From an uncultured Ignavibacteriales bacterium (lineage in GTDB: Bacteria > Bacteroidota > Ignavibacteria > Ignavibacteriales > Ignavibacteriaceae), in the NCBI GenBank assembly GCA_913053915.1, contig CAJXGP010000143.1:1-6078 (forward strand): a stretch of 6,078 bases of DNA, given 5' to 3'. Below, piece by piece: positions 1 to 6,078 of this stretch (the first letter of the stretch is position 1; every line of letters starts with the position of its first letter). The position numbers and the translations under genes were made by a program. The notes below the pieces were generated by a model. That model saw only the letters and a list, made by a program, of their open reading frames with translations. It had not been told where the DNA came from and ran no database searches.

Positions 1-90
1 ATTCGCGAACAACTTGGTAATGGCAGCGGTAAAGAATCACCCGGTTTTAACGCGTTAAGTAAAACCCCTGCTTTGATTCGGTCATCGTTC
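1..90 (+). other. GC-richer leading segment of unknown origin
   Basis: The first 60 bases hold 27 G/C (45%, hand count), against 27-28% in 241-360. The segment reads in frame with the downstream gene (LGNGSGKESPGFNALSKTPA), but I recognise no family in that reading. A second frame (from base 2) reads FANNLVMAAVKNHPVLTR and stops at 56-58, and one reverse frame is also open, so the coding frame is unsettled. It may be a further fragment joined to the AT-rich gene around 88-100. Confidence 0.3.
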
Positions 91-1275
91 GAAATGTTTT
101 ATCTCACACAGAAAAATTTAAGCATTGAAATGATTTATAGTACAAAATATAAACATTGTGATGCCTATATGGTTGCTGGAGGTGTTCCTGATCCACAAAA
201 AGATCATGCGAGCAGAATCGCACTGTTAGCATTAGATATGAAGAAAGCTAATATAGAATATACAAAATCCGATAACTGTTTTACTTGGATAGGTGATATT
301 GAAAAAGCACAAGTAATTTCAGATAATATTGACGTCAGTAAATTCCATTCGAAATTAGATGGTTGGGTTGAAGAATATGTTCCCATAATAAAACCTCTAA
401 GCAAATTATGGACTATGAAATATCATTGGTCAATTAAACAAATTGAATATTCTACCGACATAATATTTAAGTCCGAAGAAAGATTAGATATTCTCTATAA
501 ACAATTACTCAATTATTGCAACAATACCGTCATACCGGAAAATGTTATGTCATTTTTAGGAAAAAAGTTATCCGGTAAACAAGCCGGCAGAATTCAAAGC
601 AGTTGTAAAAGAACTTATAATGGATTCCGTATAAAACATCAATGCGGATTCTTAAGTATTAAAATCTATAATAAATCCGGTAATGTTCTTCGTATTGAAC
701 TTACTGTAAATGATGTTTCCCAATTAAAAGTTTTCAGAGATGTTCATCATAAAAATGGAACTGTAAGCAAACAACGGGCTCAAATGGAAAGATCTATTTA
801 CTCGCTTATTCATATTATTCGTTTCGGTAAAGCTGACACAAAAAGATACTTAGACTTTCTTTCTAAAATGGATGATAATAGTAAAGCTATTTCGCAGCTT
901 TCCGAATTTACAAATAGAAAAACTGTAAATAACAAAAACTACAAAGGATTCAATCCGTTAAATGAAAAGGAAATTCAAATTTTTCAAGCGCTGATAAACG
1001 GCGCTTTGATAGCTAATGGTTTTACCAGTAAACATCTGAAGAGGTACTTATCCAAATATTTCAATGAACAGTGGAGTACTTCTAAAATTTCTCGTCTCTT
1101 AAAGAGATTGATAGTTTTTAAACTTGTTAAAAGAGTAAAACATTCTTACAAATATTTTCTTACTGAAACAGGTCGTATTATTTTTACTATGTTCTTAAAG
1201 TTAAGGAATCTTACTGTCATTCCTGCTTTGTCTATTTTGTTTGAAGAATTATTACCGGCTTACAATATTTCTTGA
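1..1275 (+). CDS. Uncharacterised protein with C-terminal winged-helix-like domain, 5'-partial and mosaic
   Basis: The frame is open from the window edge to TGA at 1273-1275. A TTG at 73 and an ATG at 94 are possible starts, but neither has a Shine-Dalgarno sequence, so the true start is probably upstream. Residues below count from the TTG at 73. From about residue 57 (KKANIEY, then SDNCFTWI, YHWSIKQIEYSTDIIF at 117-132, FRIKHQCG, SIKIYNKSGNVLRIELTVND at 195-214) the protein resembles, from memory, a widespread uncharacterised bacterial family. Members carry motifs such as RIKHxxG, KMYDK and LRIETTxND. The C-terminal part (about 297-375; SKISRLLKRL, then SYKYFLTETGR) looks like a winged helix, so DNA binding is plausible, but no function is known to me. 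Family members usually have an N-terminal block around an FGxxHxRxQTWFPF-type motif; here it is missing and replaced by a cyclase-like patch. The gene is therefore probably not functional as read. It is separated from sufB by about 250 bases and shows no link to Fe-S assembly. Confidence 0.6.
   Translation: MREQLGNGSGKESPGFNALSKTPALIRSSFEMFYLTQKNLSIEMIYSTKYKHCDAYMVAGGVPDPQKDHASRIALLALDMKKANIEYTKSDNCFTWIGDIEKAQVISDNIDVSKFHSKLDGWVEEYVPIIKPLSKLWTMKYHWSIKQIEYSTDIIFKSEERLDILYKQLLNYCNNTVIPENVMSFLGKKLSGKQAGRIQSSCKRTYNGFRIKHQCGFLSIKIYNKSGNVLRIELTVNDVSQLKVFRDVHHKNGTVSKQRAQMERSIYSLIHIIRFGKADTKRYLDFLSKMDDNSKAISQLSEFTNRKTVNNKNYKGFNPLNEKEIQIFQALINGALIANGFTSKHLKRYLSKYFNEQWSTSKISRLLKRLIVFKLVKRVKHSYKYFLTETGRIIFTMFLKLRNLTVIPALSILFEELLPAYNIS
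160..240 (+). other. Class III nucleotide cyclase fragment embedded in frame
   Basis: The translation reads DAYMVAGGVPDPQKDH followed by HASRIALLALDM. This is the conserved stretch of class III adenylate/guanylate cyclase catalytic domains that follows KTIG: GDAYMVAGG, then DHA, then IALxALDM. Only about 27 residues are present. The metal-binding aspartates, the FxDIVGFT motif and the transition-state residues are absent, so it cannot be a working cyclase. The preceding Gly of GDAYM is replaced by Cys (TGT GAT), which suggests the join lies at 157-160. The second join lies near 238-243 (ATG AAG). GC of 181-240 is 26/60 by hand count, against 16/60 in 241-300, which supports a separate origin. 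Confidence 0.7.
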
Positions 1276-1425
1276 CATAAAAAACAAAAATATTATTGAG
1301 GATACTATTCTCTTCCTGTAGAAGGCACGTGACGTCTAACGGTCCAATATATTTGTAAAATAAGTTTATTTTGGGTTGTGTCGATTCATAAACTAGTGAT
1401 TAAAATCGTGATAAAAAAAGCAATC

Positions 1426-1454
1426 TTGACATTTTTGTATAGATTGGTTACGTT
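1426..1454 (+). promoter_or_regulatory. Candidate promoter of the suf operon
   Basis: TTGACA at 1426-1431 is a perfect sigma-70 -35 box. Seventeen bases later TACGTT (1449-1454) is a weak -10 (3 of 6). The same site also fits the Bacteroidota-type pattern: TTG at 1426-1428, 20 bases, then TACGTTT (TAnnTTT) at 1449-1455, lacking only the final G. Transcription would start near 1460, leaving a leader of about 65 bases before the sufB ATG at 1527. No IscR-, SufR- or Fur-type operator was recognised in the leader. Confidence 0.45.
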
Positions 1455-1479
1455 TCGTAAGTATTAAAAAAATATATGG

Positions 1480-1489
1480 TACTTAAGTA
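1480..1489. other. Perfect 10-base palindrome TACTTAAGTA in the sufB leader
   Basis: TACTTAAGTA is self-complementary and lies between the promoter candidate and the sufB start. It could be a small operator half of some regulator, but it matches no Fe-S regulator site that I know, and short AT-rich palindromes arise easily by chance. Function unassigned. Confidence 0.2.
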
Positions 1490-1515
1490 ATGAGTCCGAA
1501 GGTAAAGGAAAATGC

Positions 1516-1523
1516 AAGGAGAG
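1516..1523 (+). promoter_or_regulatory. Ribosome binding site that decides the sufB start
   Basis: AAGGAGAG stands 3 bases (GGAG core 5 bases) before ATG at 1527, an optimal spacing. The in-frame ATG at 1512 would place this Shine-Dalgarno inside the coding sequence and has only a poorly spaced GGA two bases before it. The start at 1527 is therefore preferred. Confidence 0.7.
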
Positions 1524-1526
1524 AAG

Positions 1527-2975
1527 ATGAGCAATACAGAAGTAACGGCTATTGAAAAATTAGCCAATAAGGAGTATAAGTATGGCTTTGTAAGTGATAT
1601 AGAAGCCGATAGTTTACCTCCGGGTTTAAATGAAGAAACCATCGGAAAACTATCTGCAATCAAAGGTGAACCGGAGTTTATGTTGGAATGGAGATTAAAA
1701 GCATATCGGCACTGGAAAACTATGAAAGAACCTCATTGGGCTAATGTTCATTATCGGGAAATAGATTATCAAAGTATTTCGTATTATTCGGCTCCAAAGA
1801 AAAAGCCGAAGCTAAACAGTCTTGATGAAGTAGACCCGGAATTAAGAAAAACTTTCGAGAAATTAGGCATTTCACTCGAAGAACAAAAAAGGTTAAGTGG
1901 TGTTGCAGTAGATGCTGTTTTTGATAGTGTCTCGGTTGCAACAACATTTAAAAATACCCTGGCGGAATTGGGGATTATATTTTGCCCAATATCTGAAGCA
2001 ATTAAAAATTATCCCGGTCTAATAAAAAAATATCTTGGGAGCGTAGTTCCTTACACCGATAACTTTTTTGCAACTTTGAATTCTGCAGTATTCAGCGACG
2101 GTTCATTTGTTTATGTACCTAAAGGTGTACGCTGCCCTATGGAACTTTCGACTTATTTCAGAATAAATGCTTCAAACACCGGACAATTTGAACGAACCTT
2201 AATTATTGCCGATGAAGGAGCCTATGTTAGTTATCTCGAAGGTTGTACCGCCCCGAAGAGAGATGAAAATCAGCTTCATGCTGCGGTTGTTGAATTGGTA
2301 GTGTTGGATAATGCACAAATCAAATATTCTACTGTACAAAACTGGTATGCCGGTGATAAAAACGGTAAAGGAGGAATTTATAATTTTGTAACCAAACGGG
2401 GCGCTTGCAGAGGTATAAATTCCAAAATTTCATGGACCCAAGTTGAAACCGGCTCGGCAATAACCTGGAAGTATCCCAGTTGTATCCTGCAAGGTGAAAA
2501 CTCAATAGGTGAATTTTACTCAGTTGCGGTAACTAATAATATGCAGCAAGCCGATACAGGTACAAAAATGATTCATCTCGGTAAAAATACCAAGAGTACT
2601 ATTATCTCTAAAGGAATATCTGCCGGAAGAAGCAATAATAGCTATCGAGGATTGGTAAAAGTTTCAAAAAAAGCTGATAATGCGCGAAATTTTTCCCAAT
2701 GCGATTCGCTTTTACTCGGAGATAAATGTGGCGCTCATACATTCCCTTATCTGGAAATAAATAATCCTACTGCACAGATAGAACATGAAGCTACAACTTC
2801 TAAAATTGGTGAGGATCAAATTTTTTATCTGAATCAACGGGGAATTTCAACGGAGAATGCCGTGAACTTAATTGTAAATGGATATTGTAAAGAAGTTTTC
2901 AAGGAATTACCGATGGAATTTGCTGTCGAAGCACAAAAATTGTTGAGTATCAGTCTTGAAGGCAATGTCGGATAA
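1527..2975 (+). CDS. sufB: Fe-S cluster assembly scaffold protein SufB
   Basis: SufB is the main scaffold subunit of the cytosolic SufBC2D complex, on which Fe-S clusters are built from SufS-derived sulfur. The product is 482 residues from the preferred ATG, within the family's usual range of about 470-495. The N-terminal part carries the SufB signature [18 protein letters not shown]; the central and C-terminal parts form the expected beta-helix core domain ([50 protein letters not shown]). Residues matched by motif to the important E. coli ones are Cys240 (EGCTAP; E. coli Cys254), Cys392 ([11 protein letters not shown]; Cys405, needed for cluster assembly) and Glu421 (EHEATTS; Glu434). The C-terminus [18 protein letters not shown] is typical. 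It is the first gene of the operon, 66 bases before sufC. Nothing looks damaged. Confidence 0.97.
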   Translation: MSNTEVTAIEKLANKEYKYGFVSDIEADSLPPGLNEETIGKLSAIKGEPEFMLEWRLKAYRHWKTMKEPHWANVHYREIDYQSISYYSAPKKKPKLNSLDEVDPELRKTFEKLGISLEEQKRLSGVAVDAVFDSVSVATTFKNTLAELGIIFCPISEAIKNYPGLIKKYLGSVVPYTDNFFATLNSAVFSDGSFVYVPKGVRCPMELSTYFRINASNTGQFERTLIIADEGAYVSYLEGCTAPKRDENQLHAAVVELVVLDNAQIKYSTVQNWYAGDKNGKGGIYNFVTKRGACRGINSKISWTQVETGSAITWKYPSCILQGENSIGEFYSVAVTNNMQQADTGTKMIHLGKNTKSTIISKGISAGRSNNSYRGLVKVSKKADNARNFSQCDSLLLGDKCGAHTFPYLEINNPTAQIEHEATTSKIGEDQIFYLNQRGISTENAVNLIVNGYCKEVFKELPMEFAVEAQKLLSISLEGNVG

Positions 2976-2979
2976 TCCG

Positions 2980-3042
2980 ATGGTTAAAGGTGAAAAAATT
3001 TATCTTATAAAAGATATTTCAAAATTTGAGAGGCAAAATTAA
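2980..3042 (+). CDS. Possible 20-codon small ORF filling the sufB-sufC gap
   Basis: ATG at 2980, four bases after the sufB stop, opens a frame ([10 protein letters not shown]..., lysine-rich) that ends in TAA at 3040-3042. That stop overlaps the sufC start as TAATG. There is no Shine-Dalgarno before 2980, so translation would depend on reinitiation after sufB. The sufC ribosome binding site (GAGAGG, 3028-3033) lies inside it. It may serve only to couple translation of sufB to sufC, or be a chance open frame; 20 codons without a stop is not rare. I recognise no homologue. Confidence 0.2.
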   Translation: MVKGEKIYLIKDISKFERQN

Positions 3043-3806
3043 TGCTGGAAATTAAAGATTTACATGTGAGAATAGAAGGTAAAGAAATCCTTAAAGGAAT
3101 AAATCTAAAAGTTAACACCGGTGAGATTCATGCAATTATGGGACCTAACGGTTCAGGCAAAAGTACACTGGCTCAAGTACTCGCAGGACGGGAAGAATAC
3201 GAAGTAACAAAAGGAGAAATAATTTTTAAAGGAAAAAATCTTTTGAAATTATCACCGGAGGACAGGGCGAGAGAAGGTATATTTCTTGCATTCCAGTATC
3301 CGGTAGAAATTGCAGGTGTAAGCAACACAAATTTACTGAAAACAGCTCTGAATGAAGCACGTAAATATCGAGGTGAAGAGGAGCTGGATGCTATTGAGTT
3401 TCTATCTCTTATAAAGGAGAAAATGAAATTGTTGGAGATGGATCAAACTCTATTAAACCGCTCTGTTAATGAAGGATTTTCCGGTGGTGAGAAAAAGAAG
3501 AATGAAATATTCCAAATGGCGGCACTTGAACCGACGTTGGCAATACTGGATGAAACCGATTCCGGCCTGGATATTGACGCCTTGCGTATAGTTGCAAATG
3601 GCGTGAATAAATTAATAAGCCCTGAAAGATCAACTATTGTTATTACTCATTATCAAAGATTATTGAACTACATTGTTCCCGATTTTGTCCATGTTCTGTA
3701 TAAAGGGAAAATAGTAAAATCAGGAGGAAAAGATTTAGCACTCGAACTTGAAAATAAAGGTTACGATTGGTTGAAAGAAAAGAATTCAGAGCCGGTAAAA
3801 AGTTGA
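3042..3806 (+). CDS. sufC: Fe-S cluster assembly ATPase SufC
   Basis: SufC is the soluble ABC-type ATPase of the SufBCD complex; its ATP-driven dimerisation reshapes SufB-SufD to allow cluster formation. The product is 254 residues, a normal SufC length. Visible motifs: Walker [10 protein letters not shown] (34-42), Q-loop in AFQYP (Gln85), ABC signature [14 protein letters not shown] (146-159), Walker B LAILDE (166-171) with catalytic Glu171, D-loop SGLD (174-177) and switch His203 in ITHYQR. SufC-specific features are the [18 protein letters not shown] stretch and the basic run after the signature (EKKKNE; usually EKKRNE). There are no membrane segments, as expected. A GAGAGG ribosome binding site lies 8 bases before the ATG. 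It sits between sufB and sufD, the usual order. Confidence 0.97.
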   Translation: MLEIKDLHVRIEGKEILKGINLKVNTGEIHAIMGPNGSGKSTLAQVLAGREEYEVTKGEIIFKGKNLLKLSPEDRAREGIFLAFQYPVEIAGVSNTNLLKTALNEARKYRGEEELDAIEFLSLIKEKMKLLEMDQTLLNRSVNEGFSGGEKKKNEIFQMAALEPTLAILDETDSGLDIDALRIVANGVNKLISPERSTIVITHYQRLLNYIVPDFVHVLYKGKIVKSGGKDLALELENKGYDWLKEKNSEPVKS

Positions 3807-3845
3807 TTAATTTAAATCTTTCATTGCGGTTAAATTTAGATTTCA

Positions 3846-3861
3846 ACCGGCTATCCCCGGT
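3846..3861 (+). other. Small GC hairpin in the sufC-sufD gap
   Basis: ACCGG and CCGGT form a 5-base-pair stem around a 6-base loop (CTATCC) in the 93-base gap between sufC and sufD. There is no T-tract after it, so it is not a convincing terminator. It might act in mRNA processing or stability between the two cistrons, or be incidental. Confidence 0.25.
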
Positions 3862-3899
3862 ATGTGAAACATGTTCTAATTTAATGGAGAAAATTACGA

Positions 3900-5219
3900 A
3901 TGAATGAAGTTTTAGATATCAAGAATTGGTATTTAGAAAATTTTAAGGGCTTTGAGAATAGTCTGAATGGAGCAAGCTCCGGTTTTATTCATCAACTGAG
4001 GAAAAAAGCAATACGGAGCTTTGAAGATTTGAATTTTCCGACAACACACGATGAAGAGTGGAAATATACAAATATTGCACCTCTGCTTATGCATAATTTT
4101 ATTCCATCCGGAAAAGCGACTAATCTTTCTAAAGGAGATATAACGAAATTTTTATTTGATGATTTAAATGGCAGTTTATTAGTTTTTGTCAACGGATATT
4201 ATGTTAATGAGTTATCGGATTTAAGAAACTTGCCTAAAGGGGTTGTTGTACAAAATTTCGCATCCGCTTTAAAGGAAAATTATTCTATAGTACAAAAATA
4301 TTACGGTAAATATGCTGATTACAAAAATCACATTTTTACCGCATTAAGTACGGCGTTTATAAAAGACGGAGCTTTCATTTATGTATCCGACGGTAAAATA
4401 TTGAATGATCCTATTCATCTACTTTTTATAACCTCAACAAAAAATGATAAAATATTAGTTCAACCGCGTAACTTATTTGTTGCCGGTAAAAATTCACAAT
4501 TTAAAATTCTAGAGCATTATGTTTCATTAGATGAAGATACATATTTTACTAATTCCGTAACTGAAATTTTTACTGATGAAAATGCGATAGTCGATCATAT
4601 AAAACTTCAGGAAGAAAGTAAAAAAGCTTTTCATATAGCCCGGATGGAAGTTAATCAAGAAAAGAGCAGTAATTTTACTTCTCATTTGATTTCACTAGGA
4701 GGAGGAATTGCTCGAAACGACATTAATTCGCGCTTCAATGATGAAGGTGGTGAGTGCATGTTAAATGGACTTTTTCTAACTTCGGGTACACAATTATTTG
4801 ATGTTCACTCTATGATTGACCATGCAAAACCACTCTGCAACAGCCACGAACACTATAAAGGTATTTTAGACGATAAGTCAAGGGGAGTGTTCAACGGCAA
4901 AGTAATGGTTAGGCGTGATGCTCAAAAGACGAATGCTTTCCAGGAAAATAATAATATTCTTTTATCAACTGAAGCTTTGATTAACACAAAACCGCAGTTG
5001 GAAATATTTGCGGATGATGTAAAATGCTCGCATGGAGCGACGATCGGGCAACTTGACGCAGATTCAATGTTCTATTTAAAATCACGCGGCATTCCTGAAG
5101 ATATTGCCAGAGGGATTTTAATCCATGCTTTTGCAAGCGATGTAATAAAATATATCAAAATAGATCCAATCCGTAATTATCTAGAAAACATATTGGAGAA
5201 TAAATTTAATAAAAATTAA
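3900..5219 (+). CDS. sufD: Fe-S cluster assembly protein SufD
   Basis: SufD is the SufB paralogue that pairs with it in SufBC2D; the SufB-SufD interface is where the cluster forms. The product is 439 residues (E. coli SufD is 423). The N-terminal helical region includes the family signature [18 protein letters not shown] (about residues 46-63). The C-terminal beta-helix domain includes [19 protein letters not shown]-like [37 protein letters not shown] and [15 protein letters not shown]. His378 in CSHGAT corresponds to E. coli SufD His360, the residue proposed to help hold the nascent cluster. The C-terminus has [20 protein letters not shown], as expected. A GGAGA ribosome binding site lies 9 bases before the ATG, and sufS starts 13 bases after the stop, so co-transcription with sufS is very likely. 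The gene appears intact. Confidence 0.96.
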   Translation: MNEVLDIKNWYLENFKGFENSLNGASSGFIHQLRKKAIRSFEDLNFPTTHDEEWKYTNIAPLLMHNFIPSGKATNLSKGDITKFLFDDLNGSLLVFVNGYYVNELSDLRNLPKGVVVQNFASALKENYSIVQKYYGKYADYKNHIFTALSTAFIKDGAFIYVSDGKILNDPIHLLFITSTKNDKILVQPRNLFVAGKNSQFKILEHYVSLDEDTYFTNSVTEIFTDENAIVDHIKLQEESKKAFHIARMEVNQEKSSNFTSHLISLGGGIARNDINSRFNDEGGECMLNGLFLTSGTQLFDVHSMIDHAKPLCNSHEHYKGILDDKSRGVFNGKVMVRRDAQKTNAFQENNNILLSTEALINTKPQLEIFADDVKCSHGATIGQLDADSMFYLKSRGIPEDIARGILIHAFASDVIKYIKIDPIRNYLENILENKFNKN

Positions 5220-5232
5220 AGGCAGGTACGTT

Positions 5233-5784
5233 GTGAATACTAAAGTTCAATCGGCAAATAAAATTTTAAACCGTTTTGATGTTGAAAAAATCCGTAAAGA
5301 TTTTCCTATTTTAGGACAGACGGTTCATGGTAAAGCGCTTTGCTATTTTGATAACGCTGCAACCACTCAAAAACCGAAAGCAGTCATAGATACATTAAAT
5401 AATTATTACCTTTCCATGAATTCAAATGTTCACAGAGGTATACACTATTTAAGTGAATTGGCTACCAAACAATATGATGCAGCTAGGGTTAAGATTCAAA
5501 ATTTTATTAACGCCAAAAGCGAAAAGGAAGTGATTTTTACCAGAGGTACTACGGAATCGATTAATTTGGTTGCCGCTACTTTCGGAAGAAATAACATCTC
5601 CGAAGGAGATGAAATCATTAAAAACCTGGTGAACTACGTTATTGAAATTCCTGCAACCGAAGAAATTTTCTCTCCTCTGCTGGCTATCATTCCCTTACAG
5701 AAACTGGCTTATCATATGGCCATATTAAGAGGCTGTAATGTGGATCAGCCCCGAAACCTCGCTAAATCGGTTACGGTAGAATGA
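5233..5784 (+). pseudogene. sufS: In-frame chimera: N-terminal third of cysteine desulfurase SufS joined to the C-terminus of GlmS
   Basis: GTG at 5233 follows sufD by 13 bases with GGCAGG at 5221-5226 as ribosome binding site. Residues 1 to about 129 are SufS, the PLP-dependent enzyme that takes sulfur from cysteine for Suf[66 protein letters not shown] and SEGDEII. A normal SufS has about 405 residues. Here everything after the EGDEII motif is lost, including the HHSN histidine, the PLP-binding lysine and the active-site cysteine, so the product cannot be a desulfurase. From about residue 130 the sequence is GlmS ([39 protein letters not shown] at the stop). The 183-residue product lacks a working domain of either enzyme. 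Either the contig is misjoined here and the true sufS continues elsewhere, or recombination has destroyed it. Confidence 0.85.
5602..5784 (+). other. glmS: 3' end of glmS (glucosamine-fructose-6-phosphate aminotransferase)
   Basis: GlmS makes glucosamine-6-phosphate from fructose-6-phosphate and glutamine, the first step to UDP-GlcNAc for cell wall. Only the end of the C-terminal sugar isomerase (SIS) domain is present, about 54 residues. The final [18 protein letters not shown] is the near-invariant GlmS C-terminus, and [20 protein letters not shown] precedes it as expected. The part before the join (glutaminase domain and first SIS domain) is missing. Bases 5602-5619, coding EGDEII, could belong to either gene, because GlmS proteins often have a similar xEGDxxI stretch at this place. 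GC of 5641-5760 is 52/120, higher than the sufS part. Confidence 0.85.
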
Positions 5785-5785
5785 G

Positions 5786-5827
5786 GATGTGGGATGTAGG
5801 ATTTTTGATGTTTGATGTGAGATGTTC
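5786..5827. repeat. Six tandem GATGTNN-type heptamers
   Basis: Directly after the glmS stop, six 7-base units follow without a gap: GATGTGG, GATGTAG, GATTTTT, GATGTTT, GATGTGA, GATGTTC. Five of the six begin GATGT; the third is degenerate. Similar heptamer runs occur, from memory, between genes of some Bacteroidota. They do not encode a gene here. No such repeat is seen in the SUF part of the window, which fits a different source for the right end. Confidence 0.75.
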
Positions 5828-5834
5828 CGTACCA

Positions 5835-5862
5835 GCTTTAGGCATTTTATGCCCTTTATAGC
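5835..5862. terminator. Weak hairpin between the convergent gene ends
   Basis: GGCAT-TTT-ATGCC (5841-5853) forms a 5-base-pair stem with a 3-base loop, and outer GCT (5835-5837) can pair with AGC (5860-5862) in an imperfect extension. It overlaps the stop codon of the - strand gene and lies after the glmS end, where a bidirectional terminator would be expected. Neither side has a clear T-tract, so this is tentative. Confidence 0.25.
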
Positions 5863-6078
5863 TTCGTAGCCAGCACTGCTGTTTTCTTAAATTGCTTCAC
5901 CCGGCCGCTTTGGTCAAATATTTTGATGTAAAGGACGTAAATACCAACCGGAGCTTTCGTGCCATCATCTTTCAGTCCATCCCAGGAGAAAACCCCTTCG
6001 GTGCCCACATATTCATTGTTGATCAGCCTGCGTACCAACTGTCCGGAAGCATTGAAAATATTAATGGTCATGGTGTTA
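5856..6078 (-). CDS. C-terminal FlgD-Ig-like domain of a larger, probably secreted protein (5'-partial)
   Basis: The - strand frame is open to the window edge and ends in TAA at 5858-5856, so about 74 codons of a larger gene are present; the ATG at 6071 is most likely internal. The sequence has the layout of FlgD-type Ig-like/C-terminal sorting domains common at the end of large exported Bacteroidota proteins: TINIFNASGQLVRRLIN, GTEGVFSWDGLKDDGTKAP, VGIYVLYIKIFD and a basic tail GRVKQFKKTAVLATKL. In that phylum such tails often mark type IX secretion cargo or cell-surface proteins, but the main domain lies outside the window and its function is unknown. It converges with the glmS end. GC is about 45% (5881-6060, hand count), unlike the SUF genes. 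Confidence 0.75.
   Translation of the reverse strand, partial: NTMTINIFNASGQLVRRLINNEYVGTEGVFSWDGLKDDGTKAPVGIYVLYIKIFDQSGRVKQFKKTAVLATKL

Noticed and set aside
73..1275. Calling this gene an adenylate cyclase from its DAYMVAGG stretch
   Set aside because: Only about 27 residues are cyclase-like; the catalytic motifs are absent and the rest of the protein belongs to another family.
1310..1326. Terminator after the first gene (CTTC-CTGTA-GAAG)
   Set aside because: The stem is only four base pairs, with no T-tract.
1512..1526. Start of sufB at ATG 1512, five codons earlier
   Set aside because: The strong AAGGAGAG site would then lie inside the gene; it is ideally placed for ATG 1527.
3807..3845. 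Terminator between sufC and sufD from AAATCT and AGATTT arms
   Set aside because: Six AT-rich pairs around a long loop and no T-tract; sufD should be in the same operon.
5233..5784. A genuine bifunctional SufS-GlmS fusion enzyme
   Set aside because: The SufS part lacks the PLP lysine and active-site cysteine, and the GlmS part is only the last ~54 residues, so neither activity could be present.
1..6078. CRISPR array, tRNA, rRNA or insertion sequence with terminal inverted repeats
   Set aside because: No spaced direct repeats, no cloverleaf or rRNA stretch and no paired terminal repeats were seen on either strand.

Overview
The window is a SUF iron-sulfur cluster assembly operon from an AT-rich bacterium, with mosaic, apparently foreign sequence at both ends. 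SufB, SufC and SufD resemble Bacteroidota/Chlorobi/Ignavibacteria-type proteins. A possible sufB promoter also fits the Bacteroidota-type pattern (TTG, 20 bases, TAnnTTT). The lineage is inferred from motifs and base composition only, not from any search.

Layout: Bases 1-1275 are one open frame that starts before the window. Most of it (about 91-156 and 241-1275) is an AT-rich gene of an uncharacterised protein family with a C-terminal winged-helix-like domain. Into it is set a short in-frame patch (about 160-240) that reads as part of a class III adenylate/guanylate cyclase. The first ~90 bases are more GC-rich and of unknown origin. Bases 1276-1526 are the sufB leader with a promoter candidate. 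Then follow sufB (1527-2975), sufC (3042-3806), sufD (3900-5219) and the 5' part of sufS (from 5233), all on the + strand and closely spaced.

SufB, SufC and SufD would form the SufBCD scaffold/ATPase complex, which receives sulfur from the desulfurase SufS and builds Fe-S clusters. SufS is not complete: after about 129 residues the frame passes without interruption into the last ~54 residues of glucosamine-fructose-6-phosphate aminotransferase (GlmS), ending in its typical C-terminus. At this join GC rises from about 33% (5341-5520, hand count) to about 43-45% (5641-5760 and 5881-6060). The rest of the window holds six tandem GATGTNN-like heptamers and, on the - strand, the C-terminal end of a FlgD-Ig/secretion-tail type protein, both in keeping with a different Bacteroidota-like source.

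The SUF genes themselves look ordinary and functional. What stands out is the set of in-frame joins between unrelated protein families at both ends. Assembly or amplification chimerism is the first explanation to test; real recombination is the alternative. I found no convincing new multi-gene system.
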